Origin: Petralouisia muris
GTDB taxonomy: Bacteria; Bacillota; Clostridia; Lachnospirales; Lachnospiraceae
NCBI RefSeq assembly: GCF_004793545.1
Contig: NZ_SRYA01000010.1
Span: 1 to 64,000 of the forward strand
DNA: 64,000 bases
Reading direction: 5' to 3'
A model generated the notes under the pieces. It did no database searches. It saw only the letters and a program-made list of their open reading frames with translations, and was not told the DNA's origin. This document shows positions 50,215 through 59,598 of this stretch, piece by piece. Position 1 is the first letter of the stretch. The number at the start of each line of letters is the position of its first letter. Both the position numbers and the translations under genes were made by a program.

Positions 50215-52353
50215 ATGGCAGAAGATTTTAATACAGACAGTATGCTGGATATGTTTCTGTATGAGAGTGAACAGCTGCTTGAGACATTACAGAATACTGT
50301 GTTGGAAAAGAAAGATGAAGATTGCTTTGATGAAACCTCTATCAATGAAATCTTCCGTGTCATGCATACCATAAAGGGCTCTTCCGGGATTATGATGTAT
50401 GAAAACATCACGAAGGTAGCCCACAAATTAGAAGACGTATTTTATTATTTAAGAGAGTCACATCCGGAGAATGTTCCGCATCTGGAACTGGTGGATCATG
50501 TCCTTGATGTAGCTGATTTTATTACAGGAGAGCTGGATAAGATTAAGGACGGTGAGACGCCGGACGGAGACGAGACGAAGATTGTGGAGGAAATTGATAA
50601 ATTTCTGAAAAGAATCAAGTCAGGCATTGAAGAAAAGGGGAATGAGCTTCCGCCGGAAAATACTTATGTGGAGCCCAGTCAGTTCTATATTGCGCCTACC
50701 GGCAGCGAAAGCTATAAATATTATAAAGCGTCCATTTACTACAGAAGCGATACCCAGATGTGCAATATCCGGGCATATACAGCAGTATATTCTCTGAAAG
50801 AGATTACCGACGATATGGAATATATGCCGGACGACATTATTTCCAATGAGGACAGCGGAACAGTCATCCTGGAGGATGGGTTCCATATGCTGATTAAGTG
50901 CCAGTGCAGCAGAGAGGAAATTTTAAGTGCCATTGGCGATACTTCCGGCATGGAACGGGTGGAAATCAATGACTGCACCCAGCAGGAATTTGAAATGGGT
51001 TTCCATGATCACGGGCCGGAACCGATTATCATTGAAATGGATGATAAGGAGAAAAAGGACGCCGGCAAGAAGGAAGAGAAAAAGGAACCTGCGCCGGGAG
51101 ATTATGTCATCAAAGGAAAAGAAACCGGCAAGGGAAAGAAACTGGTAAAAAATCAGCCCAAACCTTCTCCCAAGCAGACTTATATCAGTGTCAATGTGGA
51201 AAAAATGGATGCATTGATGGATATGATTGGAGAGCTTGTTATTTCCGAGGCGGTGGTGCTGCAGAATCCGGATTTGAAGGTTCCGGGACTGGATTTGACC
51301 AATTTCCAGAAGGCGTCCGGTCAGCTTGCCAAGATTACCACAGAGTTGCAGGACGTAATTATGTCCATGCGTATGATGCCGCTGACCAATACCTTCCAGA
51401 AAATGAACCGTATTGTATTCGATGTTTCCAGAAAGCTTGGAAAAGATATTGAACTGGAAGTGATCGGTGAGAATACGGAAGTGGATAAAAATATTATTGA
51501 ACATATTTCCGATCCTCTGATGCATTTAATCCGTAATTCCGTGGATCATGGAATTGAAGAAAAAGAGGACCGTATTGCCGCAGGCAAGAATCCCCGGGGC
51601 AAAATTACTCTGGAAGCCAAGAATGAAGGCGGCAAGGTATATATTATCGTAAGAGACGACGGAAAAGGTCTGAATAAAGAAGTCCTTTATAACAAAGCCA
51701 GAAATAACGGGCTGATCGGCAATCGTCCCATGTCTGATTTTACAGATAAGGAGATCTATCAGTTCATCACGTTTGCAGGATTTTCCACCAAGGAGCAGGT
51801 GACGGAGTATTCCGGCCGCGGCGTGGGAATGGATGTGGTAGTGAAGAATATACAGGCAATCGGCGGCAAGCTGGAAATTGACAGTATGGAAGGCGCCGGT
51901 TCTGAAATGATTATGAAGATTCCTCTGACGCTGGCAATTATCAATGGAATTGTAATGCAGGTGGGGAATTCCACATTTGTGATTGAGACAAATGCGGTAA
52001 AAGAATTCGTAAGAATCAATAAAGATACAATCGTAAGAGAGCCGGACGGAGAAGAGTATGTGATGCTCCGGGGCGAGTGCTATCCGTTTATCAGGCTGAA
52101 TGAAATGTATCATCTGCCAGGCTCCAATACAGATATTGAAGAAGGTATTGTAGTGGTACTGGAACATGAGAATAAATATATCGGTGTATTTATTGACCAG
52201 CTAATTGCAGAACAGGAGATTGTAGTAAAACCGATTCCTTCCTACATCAAAAAGGTGCAGGGACTTTCCGGATGCACCCAGCTTGGGGATGGAAGCATTG
52301 CGTTGATTCTGGATATTGCAGGGTTGATTGCCGGACAGGAAAGGAGTAGTTAG
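50215..52353 (+). CDS. cheA: CheA, chemotaxis histidine kinase
   Basis: 712 residues. P1 Hpt domain with His51 (FRVMHTIKGSSGIMMYE), a middle region with a P2-like beta-alpha domain (about 145-265), an acidic/Lys-rich linker with a KKDAGKKEEKKEP stretch, P3 dimer helices (MDALMDMIGELVISEAVV, 340-400), P4 ATPase (LIRNSVDHGIE, DDGKGLN, GRGVGMDVV) and P5 CheW-like domain to the end. All catalytic boxes are present. Four bases before cheW. Confidence 0.96.
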   Translation: MAEDFNTDSMLDMFLYESEQLLETLQNTVLEKKDEDCFDETSINEIFRVMHTIKGSSGIMMYENITKVAHKLEDVFYYLRESHPENVPHLELVDHVLDVADFITGELDKIKDGETPDGDETKIVEEIDKFLKRIKSGIEEKGNELPPENTYVEPSQFYIAPTGSESYKYYKASIYYRSDTQMCNIRAYTAVYSLKEITDDMEYMPDDIISNEDSGTVILEDGFHMLIKCQCSREEILSAIGDTSGMERVEINDCTQQEFEMGFHDHGPEPIIIEMDDKEKKDAGKKEEKKEPAPGDYVIKGKETGKGKKLVKNQPKPSPKQTYISVNVEKMDALMDMIGELVISEAVVLQNPDLKVPGLDLTNFQKASGQLAKITTELQDVIMSMRMMPLTNTFQKMNRIVFDVSRKLGKDIELEVIGENTEVDKNIIEHISDPLMHLIRNSVDHGIEEKEDRIAAGKNPRGKITLEAKNEGGKVYIIVRDDGKGLNKEVLYNKARNNGLIGNRPMSDFTDKEIYQFITFAGFSTKEQVTEYSGRGVGMDVVVKNIQAIGGKLEIDSMEGAGSEMIMKIPLTLAIINGIVMQVGNSTFVIETNAVKEFVRINKDTIVREPDGEEYVMLRGECYPFIRLNEMYHLPGSNTDIEEGIVVVLEHENKYIGVFIDQLIAEQEIVVKPIPSYIKKVQGLSGCTQLGDGSIALILDIAGLIAGQERSS

Positions 52354-52356
52354 GCC

Positions 52357-52863
52357 ATGGCAGAAGAATTGATGGATGTATTGGATGAACTGGATGATCT
52401 GGAAGAAGATGATTCACAAAAAGGTATGTTTATGACATTCCGGATTGGGGATGAGTGTTATGGGATTGCTATTGAGTATGTAAATGAGATTATCAGTACC
52501 CAGGTGATTACCCCGGTTCCGGAAGTGGAAGATTATATTAAAGGTCTGATTAATATCCGGGGAAAAATTATACCGGTAATTGACGTAAAAATACGTTTTA
52601 AGCAGGAGCCATTTGAGTACATGGACCGTACCTGCATTATTGTGATTGATGTAAAGGGAACAATGGTAGGACTGATCGTAGAGCAGATTGCGGATGTGAT
52701 TACCATTGATGAGAAAGATATTATTCCGCCTCCATCGTTGAATCAAACCAGTTATGGAAAAGACAAATATGTGATCGGCCTGGTAAGGGTGGCAGATGAG
52801 GTGAAGTTATTATTAAGCCCGGAAAAACTTATCAGCGATGAAGAACCGGCTGCAATGGAATAA
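52357..52863 (+). CDS. cheW: CheW, chemotaxis coupling protein
   Basis: 168-residue SH3-like adaptor that links MCPs to CheA. GDECYGIAIEYVNEII, VPEVEDYIKGLINIRGKIIPVIDV and MVGLIVEQIADVITI are family blocks. It has a 20-residue acidic N-terminal extension. ATG 52357 follows an AGGAGTAGTTAGG site immediately after cheA. Confidence 0.95.
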   Translation: MAEELMDVLDELDDLEEDDSQKGMFMTFRIGDECYGIAIEYVNEIISTQVITPVPEVEDYIKGLINIRGKIIPVIDVKIRFKQEPFEYMDRTCIIVIDVKGTMVGLIVEQIADVITIDEKDIIPPPSLNQTSYGKDKYVIGLVRVADEVKLLLSPEKLISDEEPAAME

Positions 52864-52902
52864 AATCTGTAACAGGTGGATACATGAAGGAGGACTTGAA
52901 GA

Positions 52903-54234
52903 ATGAAAAATGTAAAAATAAGAACACGGCTGTATGTAGGATTTGGAATTATTTTCCTGCTGATTCTGACATTGGGAGTGATAAGCTACCGGCTTTTGGC
53001 CGGTATGGGTACTGGCACTGAGACGTTGATTCAGGAAGTGATTGTACTGGGGCTGACAGTGGTTTCACTGATTTTCAGTGTGACTATGTCTGTTACCATT
53101 ATGCGGGATATCCGCAAATCTCTGGATCTTCTGATCAATGCGGCCAGAGAAATTGCGGCAGGAAATGCCAATTATACATTAACCAAATATAAAGACGATG
53201 AATTCGGCGAAGTAGTGGATGAATTCCAGAATATTATCGACAATATCAAATACCAGGGTGAAATTTCCAAGATGATTGCTCAGGGAGATTTGACAGCGGA
53301 TGTGAAAGTTAATGGCGAAAAAGACGTACTGGGCAATGCATTGGATGATATTATCAGAGAAAACAACAGAATGCTTTCTGATATCCGGGAATCCACCATG
53401 CAGGTAACAGTAGGCTCTGAACAGGTATCGGATGCAAGCCAGGCTCTTGCGCAGGGAGCAACCGAGCAGGCAAGCGCTACCCAGGAAATTACGGCTTCCA
53501 TGAATGAGATTGCAGAGAGAACCAAGGTAAATACCGAACAGATTAATGAAGCCAATGATTTGGTAGAGCACATGGGCAAAGAAGCTGTTGTCATCAATGA
53601 CAGTATGACGGAAATGATGGGAGCGATGACAGATATCAACGAATCCTCCGAAAATATTTCCAAGATTATCAAGGTTATTGACGATATCGCATTCCAGACA
53701 AATATTCTTGCATTGAATGCAGCAGTTGAGGCGGCAAGAGCAGGTATCCACGGCAAAGGCTTTGCAGTAGTGGCAGAAGAAGTAAGAAATCTTGCAGGAA
53801 AGAGTGCATCTGCAGCCAGCGAAACAGCAGAAATGATTGAAGATTCTATTCATAAGGTTGTGCTTGGTTCAAAACTGGCAGAAGAGACCAGCGGTTCTCT
53901 GTCTGAAATTATGAACAAGATTGAGCAGGTGGTGGAATTAACCCACAGTATTGCAGTAGCTTCCAATGACCAGGCTACCGCGGTAACCCAGATTGATCAG
54001 GCGATTAACCAGGTATCCCAGGTAACCCAGACCAACTCAGCAACCAGTGAGGAATGTGCGGCTGCCAGCGAAGAATTGTCAAATCAGGCAGCGACATTGC
54101 GTCGTTTGGTAGGCAATTACAAGCTGAAGAATTCTGATAATTCATTTGGCAGCATGTCGGATGCCAATAGCTATCATGAGCCGGAAGAGAATGAGAAGAT
54201 TATCTCTTTGGAAGGTGATTTTGGAAAATATTAA
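52903..54234 (+). CDS. Methyl-accepting protein without an external sensor domain
   Basis: 443 residues. Two hydrophobic helices at about 12-34 and 47-66 are joined by only a dozen residues, so there is no ligand-binding domain outside. A HAMP domain follows (IRKSLDLLINAAREIAAGNANY), then a long helical signalling domain with the hairpin tip KVIDDIAFQTNILALNAAVEAARAGIHGKGFAVVAEEVRNLA split around residue 270-300. Sensing must be by the membrane, the HAMP region or a partner. Last gene of the che operon, followed by a strong terminator. Confidence 0.92.
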   Translation: MKNVKIRTRLYVGFGIIFLLILTLGVISYRLLAGMGTGTETLIQEVIVLGLTVVSLIFSVTMSVTIMRDIRKSLDLLINAAREIAAGNANYTLTKYKDDEFGEVVDEFQNIIDNIKYQGEISKMIAQGDLTADVKVNGEKDVLGNALDDIIRENNRMLSDIRESTMQVTVGSEQVSDASQALAQGATEQASATQEITASMNEIAERTKVNTEQINEANDLVEHMGKEAVVINDSMTEMMGAMTDINESSENISKIIKVIDDIAFQTNILALNAAVEAARAGIHGKGFAVVAEEVRNLAGKSASAASETAEMIEDSIHKVVLGSKLAEETSGSLSEIMNKIEQVVELTHSIAVASNDQATAVTQIDQAINQVSQVTQTNSATSEECAAASEELSNQAATLRRLVGNYKLKNSDNSFGSMSDANSYHEPEENEKIISLEGDFGKY

Positions 54235-54257
54235 AAGAAGAATATCAGTGACGACAG

Positions 54258-54304
54258 AAAAACTGCCCCAGGAAGAAGATTTCTTTCCAGGGGCAGTTTT
54301 TTTA
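54258..54304 (+). terminator. Terminator of the che operon
   Basis: AAAACTGCCCC and GGGGCAGTTTT form an 11-base stem with extra CC/GG pairing inside, ending in seven or more T. Confidence 0.9.
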
Positions 54305-54364
54305 TAAGGGGGTTGCCAGGAAATGAAATTTATACACAATATATGGTTGCGACCTAGAGAGAAT

Positions 54365-54380
54365 CACAATATATATTGTG
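54365..54380 (+). repeat. 16-base perfect palindrome between convergent genes
   Basis: CACAATATATATTGTG is fully symmetrical. A related half CACAATATATGG occurs at 54335-54346. It lies 20 bases past the stop of the minus-strand VOC gene. Confidence 0.6.
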
Positions 54381-54400
54381 GAAAATCTTCCGTTTCCTGA

Positions 54401-54763
54401 TTATACAGGAGTTCCAACTTCAATCAGATTACCATCCGGATCATAGAACCGAACCACCTTCTGACCCCAGCTGTGTTCCATCAGTTTATTGACATAGGTG
54501 ACCGTTGGATAGAGTTCTTCCAGCTTTTGTACAAAAGCTTCAATATCACGTTCTTCGAAATACAATTCGCAGGAATTGTTCTGTGGGATAATTTCTTTTT
54601 CAATGAAATTTTTCCAGATAGATTCCTCCTGGAGGACAAGGCCCTCTGTCAGAATCATATTTCCATCATTGTCAAGGATAGGAGTAAGTCCGAACAGGTC
54701 ATAATAAAATTGTTTTGATTTTTCTATATCTTTCACCACGATCAGGATATTTTTCAGTTTCAT
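54401..54763 (-). CDS. VOC-family (glyoxalase/bleomycin-resistance fold) protein
   Basis: 120-residue single vicinal-oxygen-chelate domain built from two beta-alpha-beta-beta-beta units. LKNILIVVKDIEKSKQFYYDLFGL is the standard start and VRFYDPDGNLIEVGTPV the standard end with the metal Glu. The first-module His ligand place is Asn/Val, so metal use is uncertain. Minus strand, GAGGAGG before the start, and its own promoter. Confidence 0.9.
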   Translation of the reverse strand: MKLKNILIVVKDIEKSKQFYYDLFGLTPILDNDGNMILTEGLVLQEESIWKNFIEKEIIPQNNSCELYFEERDIEAFVQKLEELYPTVTYVNKLMEHSWGQKVVRFYDPDGNLIEVGTPV

Positions 54764-54851
54764 TTACATCCTCCTCAAGATTATTTGGCAGATCATCAGT
54801 TACTTCCTATGTATTGTTTGATAATTGAGCTTCTGAAAATTAATAATTAGT

Positions 54852-54880
54852 ATTATATCAAAGGATGAGATAGGTGTAAA
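54852..54880 (-). promoter_or_regulatory. Promoter of the VOC gene
   Basis: Minus strand TTTACA (54875-54880), 17-base spacer, TATAAT (54852-54857). Confidence 0.75.
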
Positions 54881-54944
54881 GATGAACTGTGGCATAAATC
54901 ATGCATGCTTTTACAACTTTTATATAAAATTAATATTTTTTCCA

Positions 54945-54973
54945 TTGTATACCAGCCGTACTTTGGATATAAT
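54945..54973 (+). promoter_or_regulatory. Promoter of the potassium uptake operon
   Basis: TTGTAT (54945-54950), 17-base spacer, TATAAT (54968-54973). Together with the VOC promoter it fills the 247-base divergent gap; no K-linked c-di-AMP riboswitch core was recognised. Confidence 0.65.
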
Positions 54974-55010
54974 GATATTCAGGGTTTAGAGGAGGAAAGA
55001 AGGAGACAAG

Positions 55011-56345
55011 ATGACGCGAAGACTCAGCAGGGTACAGACCATTGCCCTGGGATTTTTATTGATTATTGCGGCGGGAACAATTTTGCTGCTGCTGCCGGCT
55101 GCTTCCAGAAACGGGGAAAGCGTAGGATTTTTAAATGCGCTGTTTACGGCCACCAGCAGCACCTGCGTAACGGGATTGGTGACAGTGGATACTTATACCA
55201 ACTGGACGCTGTTTGGGCAGATAGTGATTCTTCTGCTGATACAGGTGGGCGGATTGGGGTTTATCAGTATCGGGGTGTTTTTCGCCATTTTTCTGAAGCG
55301 GAGAATCGGGCTGAAGGAACGGAATCTGATTCAGGAAAGCGTCAATACGCTTCAGATTGGCGGAACCGTGCGTCTGGTAAGGAAAATAGTCTGCTACAGT
55401 ATCGTTATTGAGGGAACAGGCGCTTTGCTTTTAATGATACGTTTTATCCCGGAATTTGGTTGGGCAAAGGGAATCTGGTACGGAATTTTCCATTCGGTTT
55501 CCGCATTCTGCAACGCCGGATTTGATCTGATGGGGCAGTTTGAACCTTATGGTTCCCTGATCAGATATTATGATGACATGCTGGTAAATGTTGTAATCAT
55601 GCTGTTGATTATTATCGGGGGAATCGGCTTTATTGTGTGGGATGATATTTCCGTTCATAAATGGAAAGTGAACAAATATTTGCTGCATACAAAGATTGTC
55701 CTTATGATGACGTTGGCGCTGATTCTGGGGGGAAGCCTATGCTTCTATCTGTTTGAGCGGGAAAATCTTCTGGCAGGCATGGATGCGAAAGGGCAGATCC
55801 TTTCCTCTGTTTTCGGTGCAGTAACTCCCCGGACGGCTGGGTTCAACACTGTGGATACCGGGGCGTATTCGGAAGGGACAAGGCTTTTGACAGTGGTTTT
55901 GATGTTTATCGGAGGAAGCCCGGGCTCCACAGCGGGAGGAGTGAAAACCACTACGATGATGGTGATACTTCTGTATATATGGTCTAATCTGAGGAATAAG
56001 CGGGGACTTAATATTTTTGGAAGAAGGCTGGATGAGGATTCCGTTAAAAAAGCCAGCACCGTATTTTTTATCAATTTGCTGCTGGCCGCTGTTTCAGCTT
56101 TACTGATGAGCGGATTGGAACAAAGCTTGCCGCTGTCAGATATTTTGATGGAGACGTTTTCCGCAATCGGGACAGTGGGAATTTCAACGGGAATTACCAG
56201 AGACATTACAATATGGTCCAAATATCTGCTGATTTTACTGATGTATAGCGGGAGAATTGGAAGTATGTCATTTGCCCTGTCATTTACGGAGAAAAAACAG
56301 GGGTCGCTGGTGCAATTACCCATAGAGCGGATTACAATCGGATAG
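55011..56345 (+). CDS. ktrB: KtrB/TrkH-type potassium channel subunit
   Basis: 444-residue membrane protein made of four M1-P-M2 units, importing K+ (or Na+/K+). Selectivity Gly residues are seen in TSSTCVTGLVTVD, FCNAGFDL, PRTAGFNTVD and SAIGTVGISTGIT; the lining-helix segment GGSPGSTAGGVKTTT is present. N- and C-terminal basic ends. Followed 10 bases later by its cytosolic gate. Confidence 0.94.
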   Translation: MTRRLSRVQTIALGFLLIIAAGTILLLLPAASRNGESVGFLNALFTATSSTCVTGLVTVDTYTNWTLFGQIVILLLIQVGGLGFISIGVFFAIFLKRRIGLKERNLIQESVNTLQIGGTVRLVRKIVCYSIVIEGTGALLLMIRFIPEFGWAKGIWYGIFHSVSAFCNAGFDLMGQFEPYGSLIRYYDDMLVNVVIMLLIIIGGIGFIVWDDISVHKWKVNKYLLHTKIVLMMTLALILGGSLCFYLFERENLLAGMDAKGQILSSVFGAVTPRTAGFNTVDTGAYSEGTRLLTVVLMFIGGSPGSTAGGVKTTTMMVILLYIWSNLRNKRGLNIFGRRLDEDSVKKASTVFFINLLLAAVSALLMSGLEQSLPLSDILMETFSAIGTVGISTGITRDITIWSKYLLILLMYSGRIGSMSFALSFTEKKQGSLVQLPIERITIG

Positions 56346-56355
56346 GAGGAAGAGG

Positions 56356-57003
56356 ATGAAATCAATTCTGGTAATCGGAATCGGAAGATTCGGGAAGCAT
56401 TTATGTGAAAATCTGGTAAAAAACGGCAACGATGTGATGGCGGTAGATCAGGTGGAAGAAAAACTGGAGGATATTCTGCCCATTGTCACCAGTGCGAAAA
56501 TTGCAGACTGTACCAAAGAAGAGGTATTGCGCAGCTTCGGCGTCGGCAACTTTGATATCTGCTTCGTGTGTATTGGGACGAATTTTCAGAGCAGCCTGGA
56601 AATTACCAGTTTGTTGAAAGAGTTAGGCGCAGCCTGTGTAATCAGCAAGGCCACCAGAGATATTCAGGCGAAATTCCTTCTGAGAAACGGAGCGGACGAG
56701 GTAGTTTATCCTGACAGAGATATTGCAAAGCGCATGGCAGTGAAGGTCAGCGCAAATCATGTGTATGATTATCTGGAGTTTGGAGAGTATTCCATTTATG
56801 AGATACAACCCTTGGATGAGTGGATTGGAAAATCTATCAAAGAAATGAATTTCCGCGTGAAATACAATGCCAATATTCTGAGCATTAAGCAGAATGGGAA
56901 GAGTAGTCTGCTCCCAAGTGCAGATCATGTGTTCCAGAAGGACGAACATTTGATGATCATTGGTGAGAATAAAGACATCAAAGGGATCTTGAAGCGTTTG
57001 TAA
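56356..57003 (+). CDS. ktrA: KtrA/TrkA-type regulatory gate subunit
   Basis: 215-residue cytosolic protein. RCK N domain with a nucleotide-binding loop GIGRFGKHLCENL and acidic VDQVEEKLE, C-terminal RCK-C domain from about 135 (EIQPLDEWIGKSIKEMNFRVKYNANILSI). In the family it forms an octameric ring that opens KtrB on ATP binding, and RCK-C domains may bind c-di-AMP. Confidence 0.94.
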   Translation: MKSILVIGIGRFGKHLCENLVKNGNDVMAVDQVEEKLEDILPIVTSAKIADCTKEEVLRSFGVGNFDICFVCIGTNFQSSLEITSLLKELGAACVISKATRDIQAKFLLRNGADEVVYPDRDIAKRMAVKVSANHVYDYLEFGEYSIYEIQPLDEWIGKSIKEMNFRVKYNANILSIKQNGKSSLLPSADHVFQKDEHLMIIGENKDIKGILKRL

Positions 57004-57060
57004 AGGACTAATCTGCCAGAATTTGTCATATAATATACGAAGGATAAAGGAAGAAAAAGG

Positions 57061-57606
57061 ATGTTGCAATTTATTGCGGAGCTTGACGGCAGGATTTTGC
57101 TGTTTATCCAGGAATTTTTACGTTTTGAATGGCTGAACCCCATTGTTTTGTTTCTCACCAGCCTTGGAAATGCAGGAGCTGTATGGATACTGCTTACGGC
57201 GCTGCTTATGATACAGAAGAAATATCAGAAAGCCGGAATTTCCATGGCAATCTCGCTGCTGTTGGGATTTCTTTTGACAAACGTGCTGCTGAAGAACTGG
57301 GTATGCCGCCCAAGACCCTATGTTATGATACCAGAGCTGGATGCGCTGGTAACGGCTATGGATTGGTCGTTCCCCTCCGGACATTCCACCAGTTCCATGG
57401 CGGCTGCTGCAGTGATGTTTTGCAGGACGCCGCGGAAAATGGGGATTCCTGCAATGGCGCTGGCGGTGCTGATTTGCCTGTCCAGACTGTATGTGGGCGT
57501 CCACTATCCCTCGGATGTGATCTGCGGTGCAGGGATAGGGGTACTGGCTGCGGTCTGCGCTCTGCGGCTTACCAGGGATAAGAATGAGAAACTGACAATA
57601 TCATAA
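57061..57606 (+). CDS. PAP2-family membrane phosphatase
   Basis: 181 residues with five or six helices. The three PAP2 motifs are intact: KNWVCRPRPY, PSGHSTSSM and SRLYVGVHYPSDV. Likely acts on lipid phosphates such as undecaprenyl pyrophosphate or phosphatidylglycerol phosphate. AGGAAGAAAAAGG lies before ATG 57061. No operon link with ktrA is clear (57-base gap). Confidence 0.92.
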   Translation: MLQFIAELDGRILLFIQEFLRFEWLNPIVLFLTSLGNAGAVWILLTALLMIQKKYQKAGISMAISLLLGFLLTNVLLKNWVCRPRPYVMIPELDALVTAMDWSFPSGHSTSSMAAAAVMFCRTPRKMGIPAMALAVLICLSRLYVGVHYPSDVICGAGIGVLAAVCALRLTRDKNEKLTIS

Positions 57607-57663
57607 GCGCAGCTGTTCTGATTTCAGAACAGCGATAGCGGAATTAAGAAAAGAGGAAAAGCT

Positions 57664-58185
57664 ATGCCCCAGGGAAATCCCAGACCGGGAGAATTTTATT
57701 TACATTTTAAAGAGAAATTATATCAGGTGCTTACTGTTGCAAAGCACTCGGAAACAGGGGAGGAACTAGTCATTTATCAGGCACTGTACGGTGAATTCCA
57801 GACGTATGCAAGGCCCCTTGAAATGTTTGTCAGTCCGGTAGATAAAGAAAAGTATCCGGACGCCCGGCAGGATTACCGCTTTCAGCTGGCGGAACTGACT
57901 AAGACAAAGGCGCAGGAAAATGTCCCAAAAGAACAGAAAAAGTTTTTGGCGCCGGAGCGTACGGCGGAAGAGAAAATGATGGCCTTTTTTGACGCAGGAA
58001 CCATGGAAGAAAAGTATGAGATTTTATTGGATATGCGTCAGGACGTTACAGATAGGATGATTAATAACATGGCGGTTGTGTTGGATGTGGTCATTGAAGA
58101 GGGGCCGTTAGATCAACGTTATGAGGAACTGAAAACCTGTGTGTGCACCTTTCAGAAATATGAGGTAGAACGAACGTCCCGATAA
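57664..58185 (+). CDS. DUF1653-domain protein
   Basis: 173 residues, cytoplasmic. The N-terminal 65 residues ([37 protein letters not shown]..., then [11 protein letters not shown]) match DUF1653, a small beta-barrel of unknown role. Residues 95-173 form a helical, charged extension ([26 protein letters not shown]) that I do not recognise. AGAGGAAAAGCT precedes ATG 57664. Ends in a terminator. Confidence 0.85.
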   Translation: MPQGNPRPGEFYLHFKEKLYQVLTVAKHSETGEELVIYQALYGEFQTYARPLEMFVSPVDKEKYPDARQDYRFQLAELTKTKAQENVPKEQKKFLAPERTAEEKMMAFFDAGTMEEKYEILLDMRQDVTDRMINNMAVVLDVVIEEGPLDQRYEELKTCVCTFQKYEVERTSR

Positions 58186-58190
58186 CAAGA

Positions 58191-58216
58191 AAAGGAGGTT
58201 GCCCCTCCTTTTTTTC
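58191..58216 (+). terminator. Rho-independent terminator before the pyr operon
   Basis: AAAGGAGG (58191-58198) and CCTCCTTT (58204-58211) around a 5-base loop, within a run of T to 58216. Confidence 0.85.
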
Positions 58217-58283
58217 TATGCTAAAATAGAGATACAAAAGAAGGTTCAGATGAATTATAATTCAGAAAGGATTCGATACAGGT

Positions 58284-59567
58284 ATGTTGCTTTTAATTAA
58301 AAATGGAACGGTAATTAATCCGGGAGACAGGACGGAAGTAAAAGCAGATGTTCTTGTGGAAGACGGAGTGATTAAAAAAATCGCTCCAAAGCAGACAATT
58401 AAGGCTGACCGCATGATTGATGCAAAGAATTGCTATGTAATGCCGGGATTTATAGATATGCACGTGCACCTGCGTGATCCGGGAATGGAGCATAAAGAGA
58501 CCGTGGATACGGGCGTAAGGGCGGCAGTGCACGGCGGTTTTACCACTGTGGTGGCAATGCCAAATACCAAGCCCGTCGTGGATAATGCAGATGTGGTGAA
58601 CTATGTGCATAATAAGGCGAAAAATATAGGACTGGCCCAGGTGCTTCAGGCAGGCGCTGTCACCAAAGGCCAGCGGGGGGAAGAACTGTCAGATATTGAG
58701 GGAATGGTGGAAGCAGGAATTCCTGCCATCAGTGAAGACGGGAAATCTGTGATGGACGCACAATTGTACCGGGAGGCAATGACCATTGCTGTGAAGTATG
58801 ATATTCCGGTGCTTGCCCATTGTGAGGATATTAATCTGGTAAACGGCGGAGTGGTGAATGCGGATGATGTCACAGAGAAGATGCGGCTGAAAGGCATCAG
58901 CAATGCGGTGGAGGATACGATTGCAGCCAGGGATATTCTGCTGTCGAAGGAGACCGGCGCGGCCCTTCATCTGTGTCACTGTTCCACAAAGGACAGTGTG
59001 AAAATGGTGGAAATGGCGAAGAAAGCAGGAATCCGCGTGACGGCGGAGGTCTGTCCGCATCATTTTATATTGACAAGCAGCGATATGAAAGAAAATGACG
59101 CCAATTATAAAATGAATCCTCCTTTGCGCACCAGGGAGGATGTGGAAGCTTTACGAAAAGGGCTGAAAGCAGATATTATGGATGTGATTGCCACAGATCA
59201 TGCCCCCCATACGGCCATTGAAAAAGGAGTGGGAATCAAAAAAGCGCCTTTTGGGATTGTGGGCCTGGAGACGGCAGCAGCGTTAACCATGACAGAGTTA
59301 GTGGACAAGGGATGGCTTACCATTATGCAGATGGCTGAGAAAATGAGTTATAATCCGGCTCAGATTCTGGGTCTTGACAAAGGCATGGTAGAAGAGGGAA
59401 AAGCAGCGGATCTTGTAATTTTTGATCCAAGCAGAGAATCCATGATTGACCCGGCAGATTTCCGTTCAAAAGGAAAAAACACGCCTTTTACAGGAATGAA
59501 AGTGAAAGGAATGGTTATGGCAACGATTGTGGCAGGCAAAATAGTATACGAAAAAACAGAAAAGTGA
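58284..59567 (+). CDS. pyrC: Dihydroorotase
   Basis: 427-residue zinc amidohydrolase, step 3 of pyrimidine synthesis (carbamoyl-aspartate to dihydroorotate). Metal residues are in DMHVHLRDPG (His-x-His), Asp in ISEDGK, LAHCED, LHLCHCS and ATDHAPH. Class I length. Start ATG 58284 lacks a strong ribosome site (AGAAAGGATT). No PyrR binding loop was recognised in the 98-base leader. Confidence 0.95.
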   Translation: MLLLIKNGTVINPGDRTEVKADVLVEDGVIKKIAPKQTIKADRMIDAKNCYVMPGFIDMHVHLRDPGMEHKETVDTGVRAAVHGGFTTVVAMPNTKPVVDNADVVNYVHNKAKNIGLAQVLQAGAVTKGQRGEELSDIEGMVEAGIPAISEDGKSVMDAQLYREAMTIAVKYDIPVLAHCEDINLVNGGVVNADDVTEKMRLKGISNAVEDTIAARDILLSKETGAALHLCHCSTKDSVKMVEMAKKAGIRVTAEVCPHHFILTSSDMKENDANYKMNPPLRTREDVEALRKGLKADIMDVIATDHAPHTAIEKGVGIKKAPFGIVGLETAAALTMTELVDKGWLTIMQMAEKMSYNPAQILGLDKGMVEEGKAADLVIFDPSRESMIDPADFRSKGKNTPFTGMKVKGMVMATIVAGKIVYEKTEK

Positions 59568-59598
59568 TAATTTAATTCAAATAAAAGAGAGGACCGAC

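Noticed and set aside
58217-58283. PyrR-type attenuator or uracil-responsive leader before pyrC
   Set aside because: Only 67 bases remain after the upstream terminator and no PyrR binding loop or antiterminator pair was visible.
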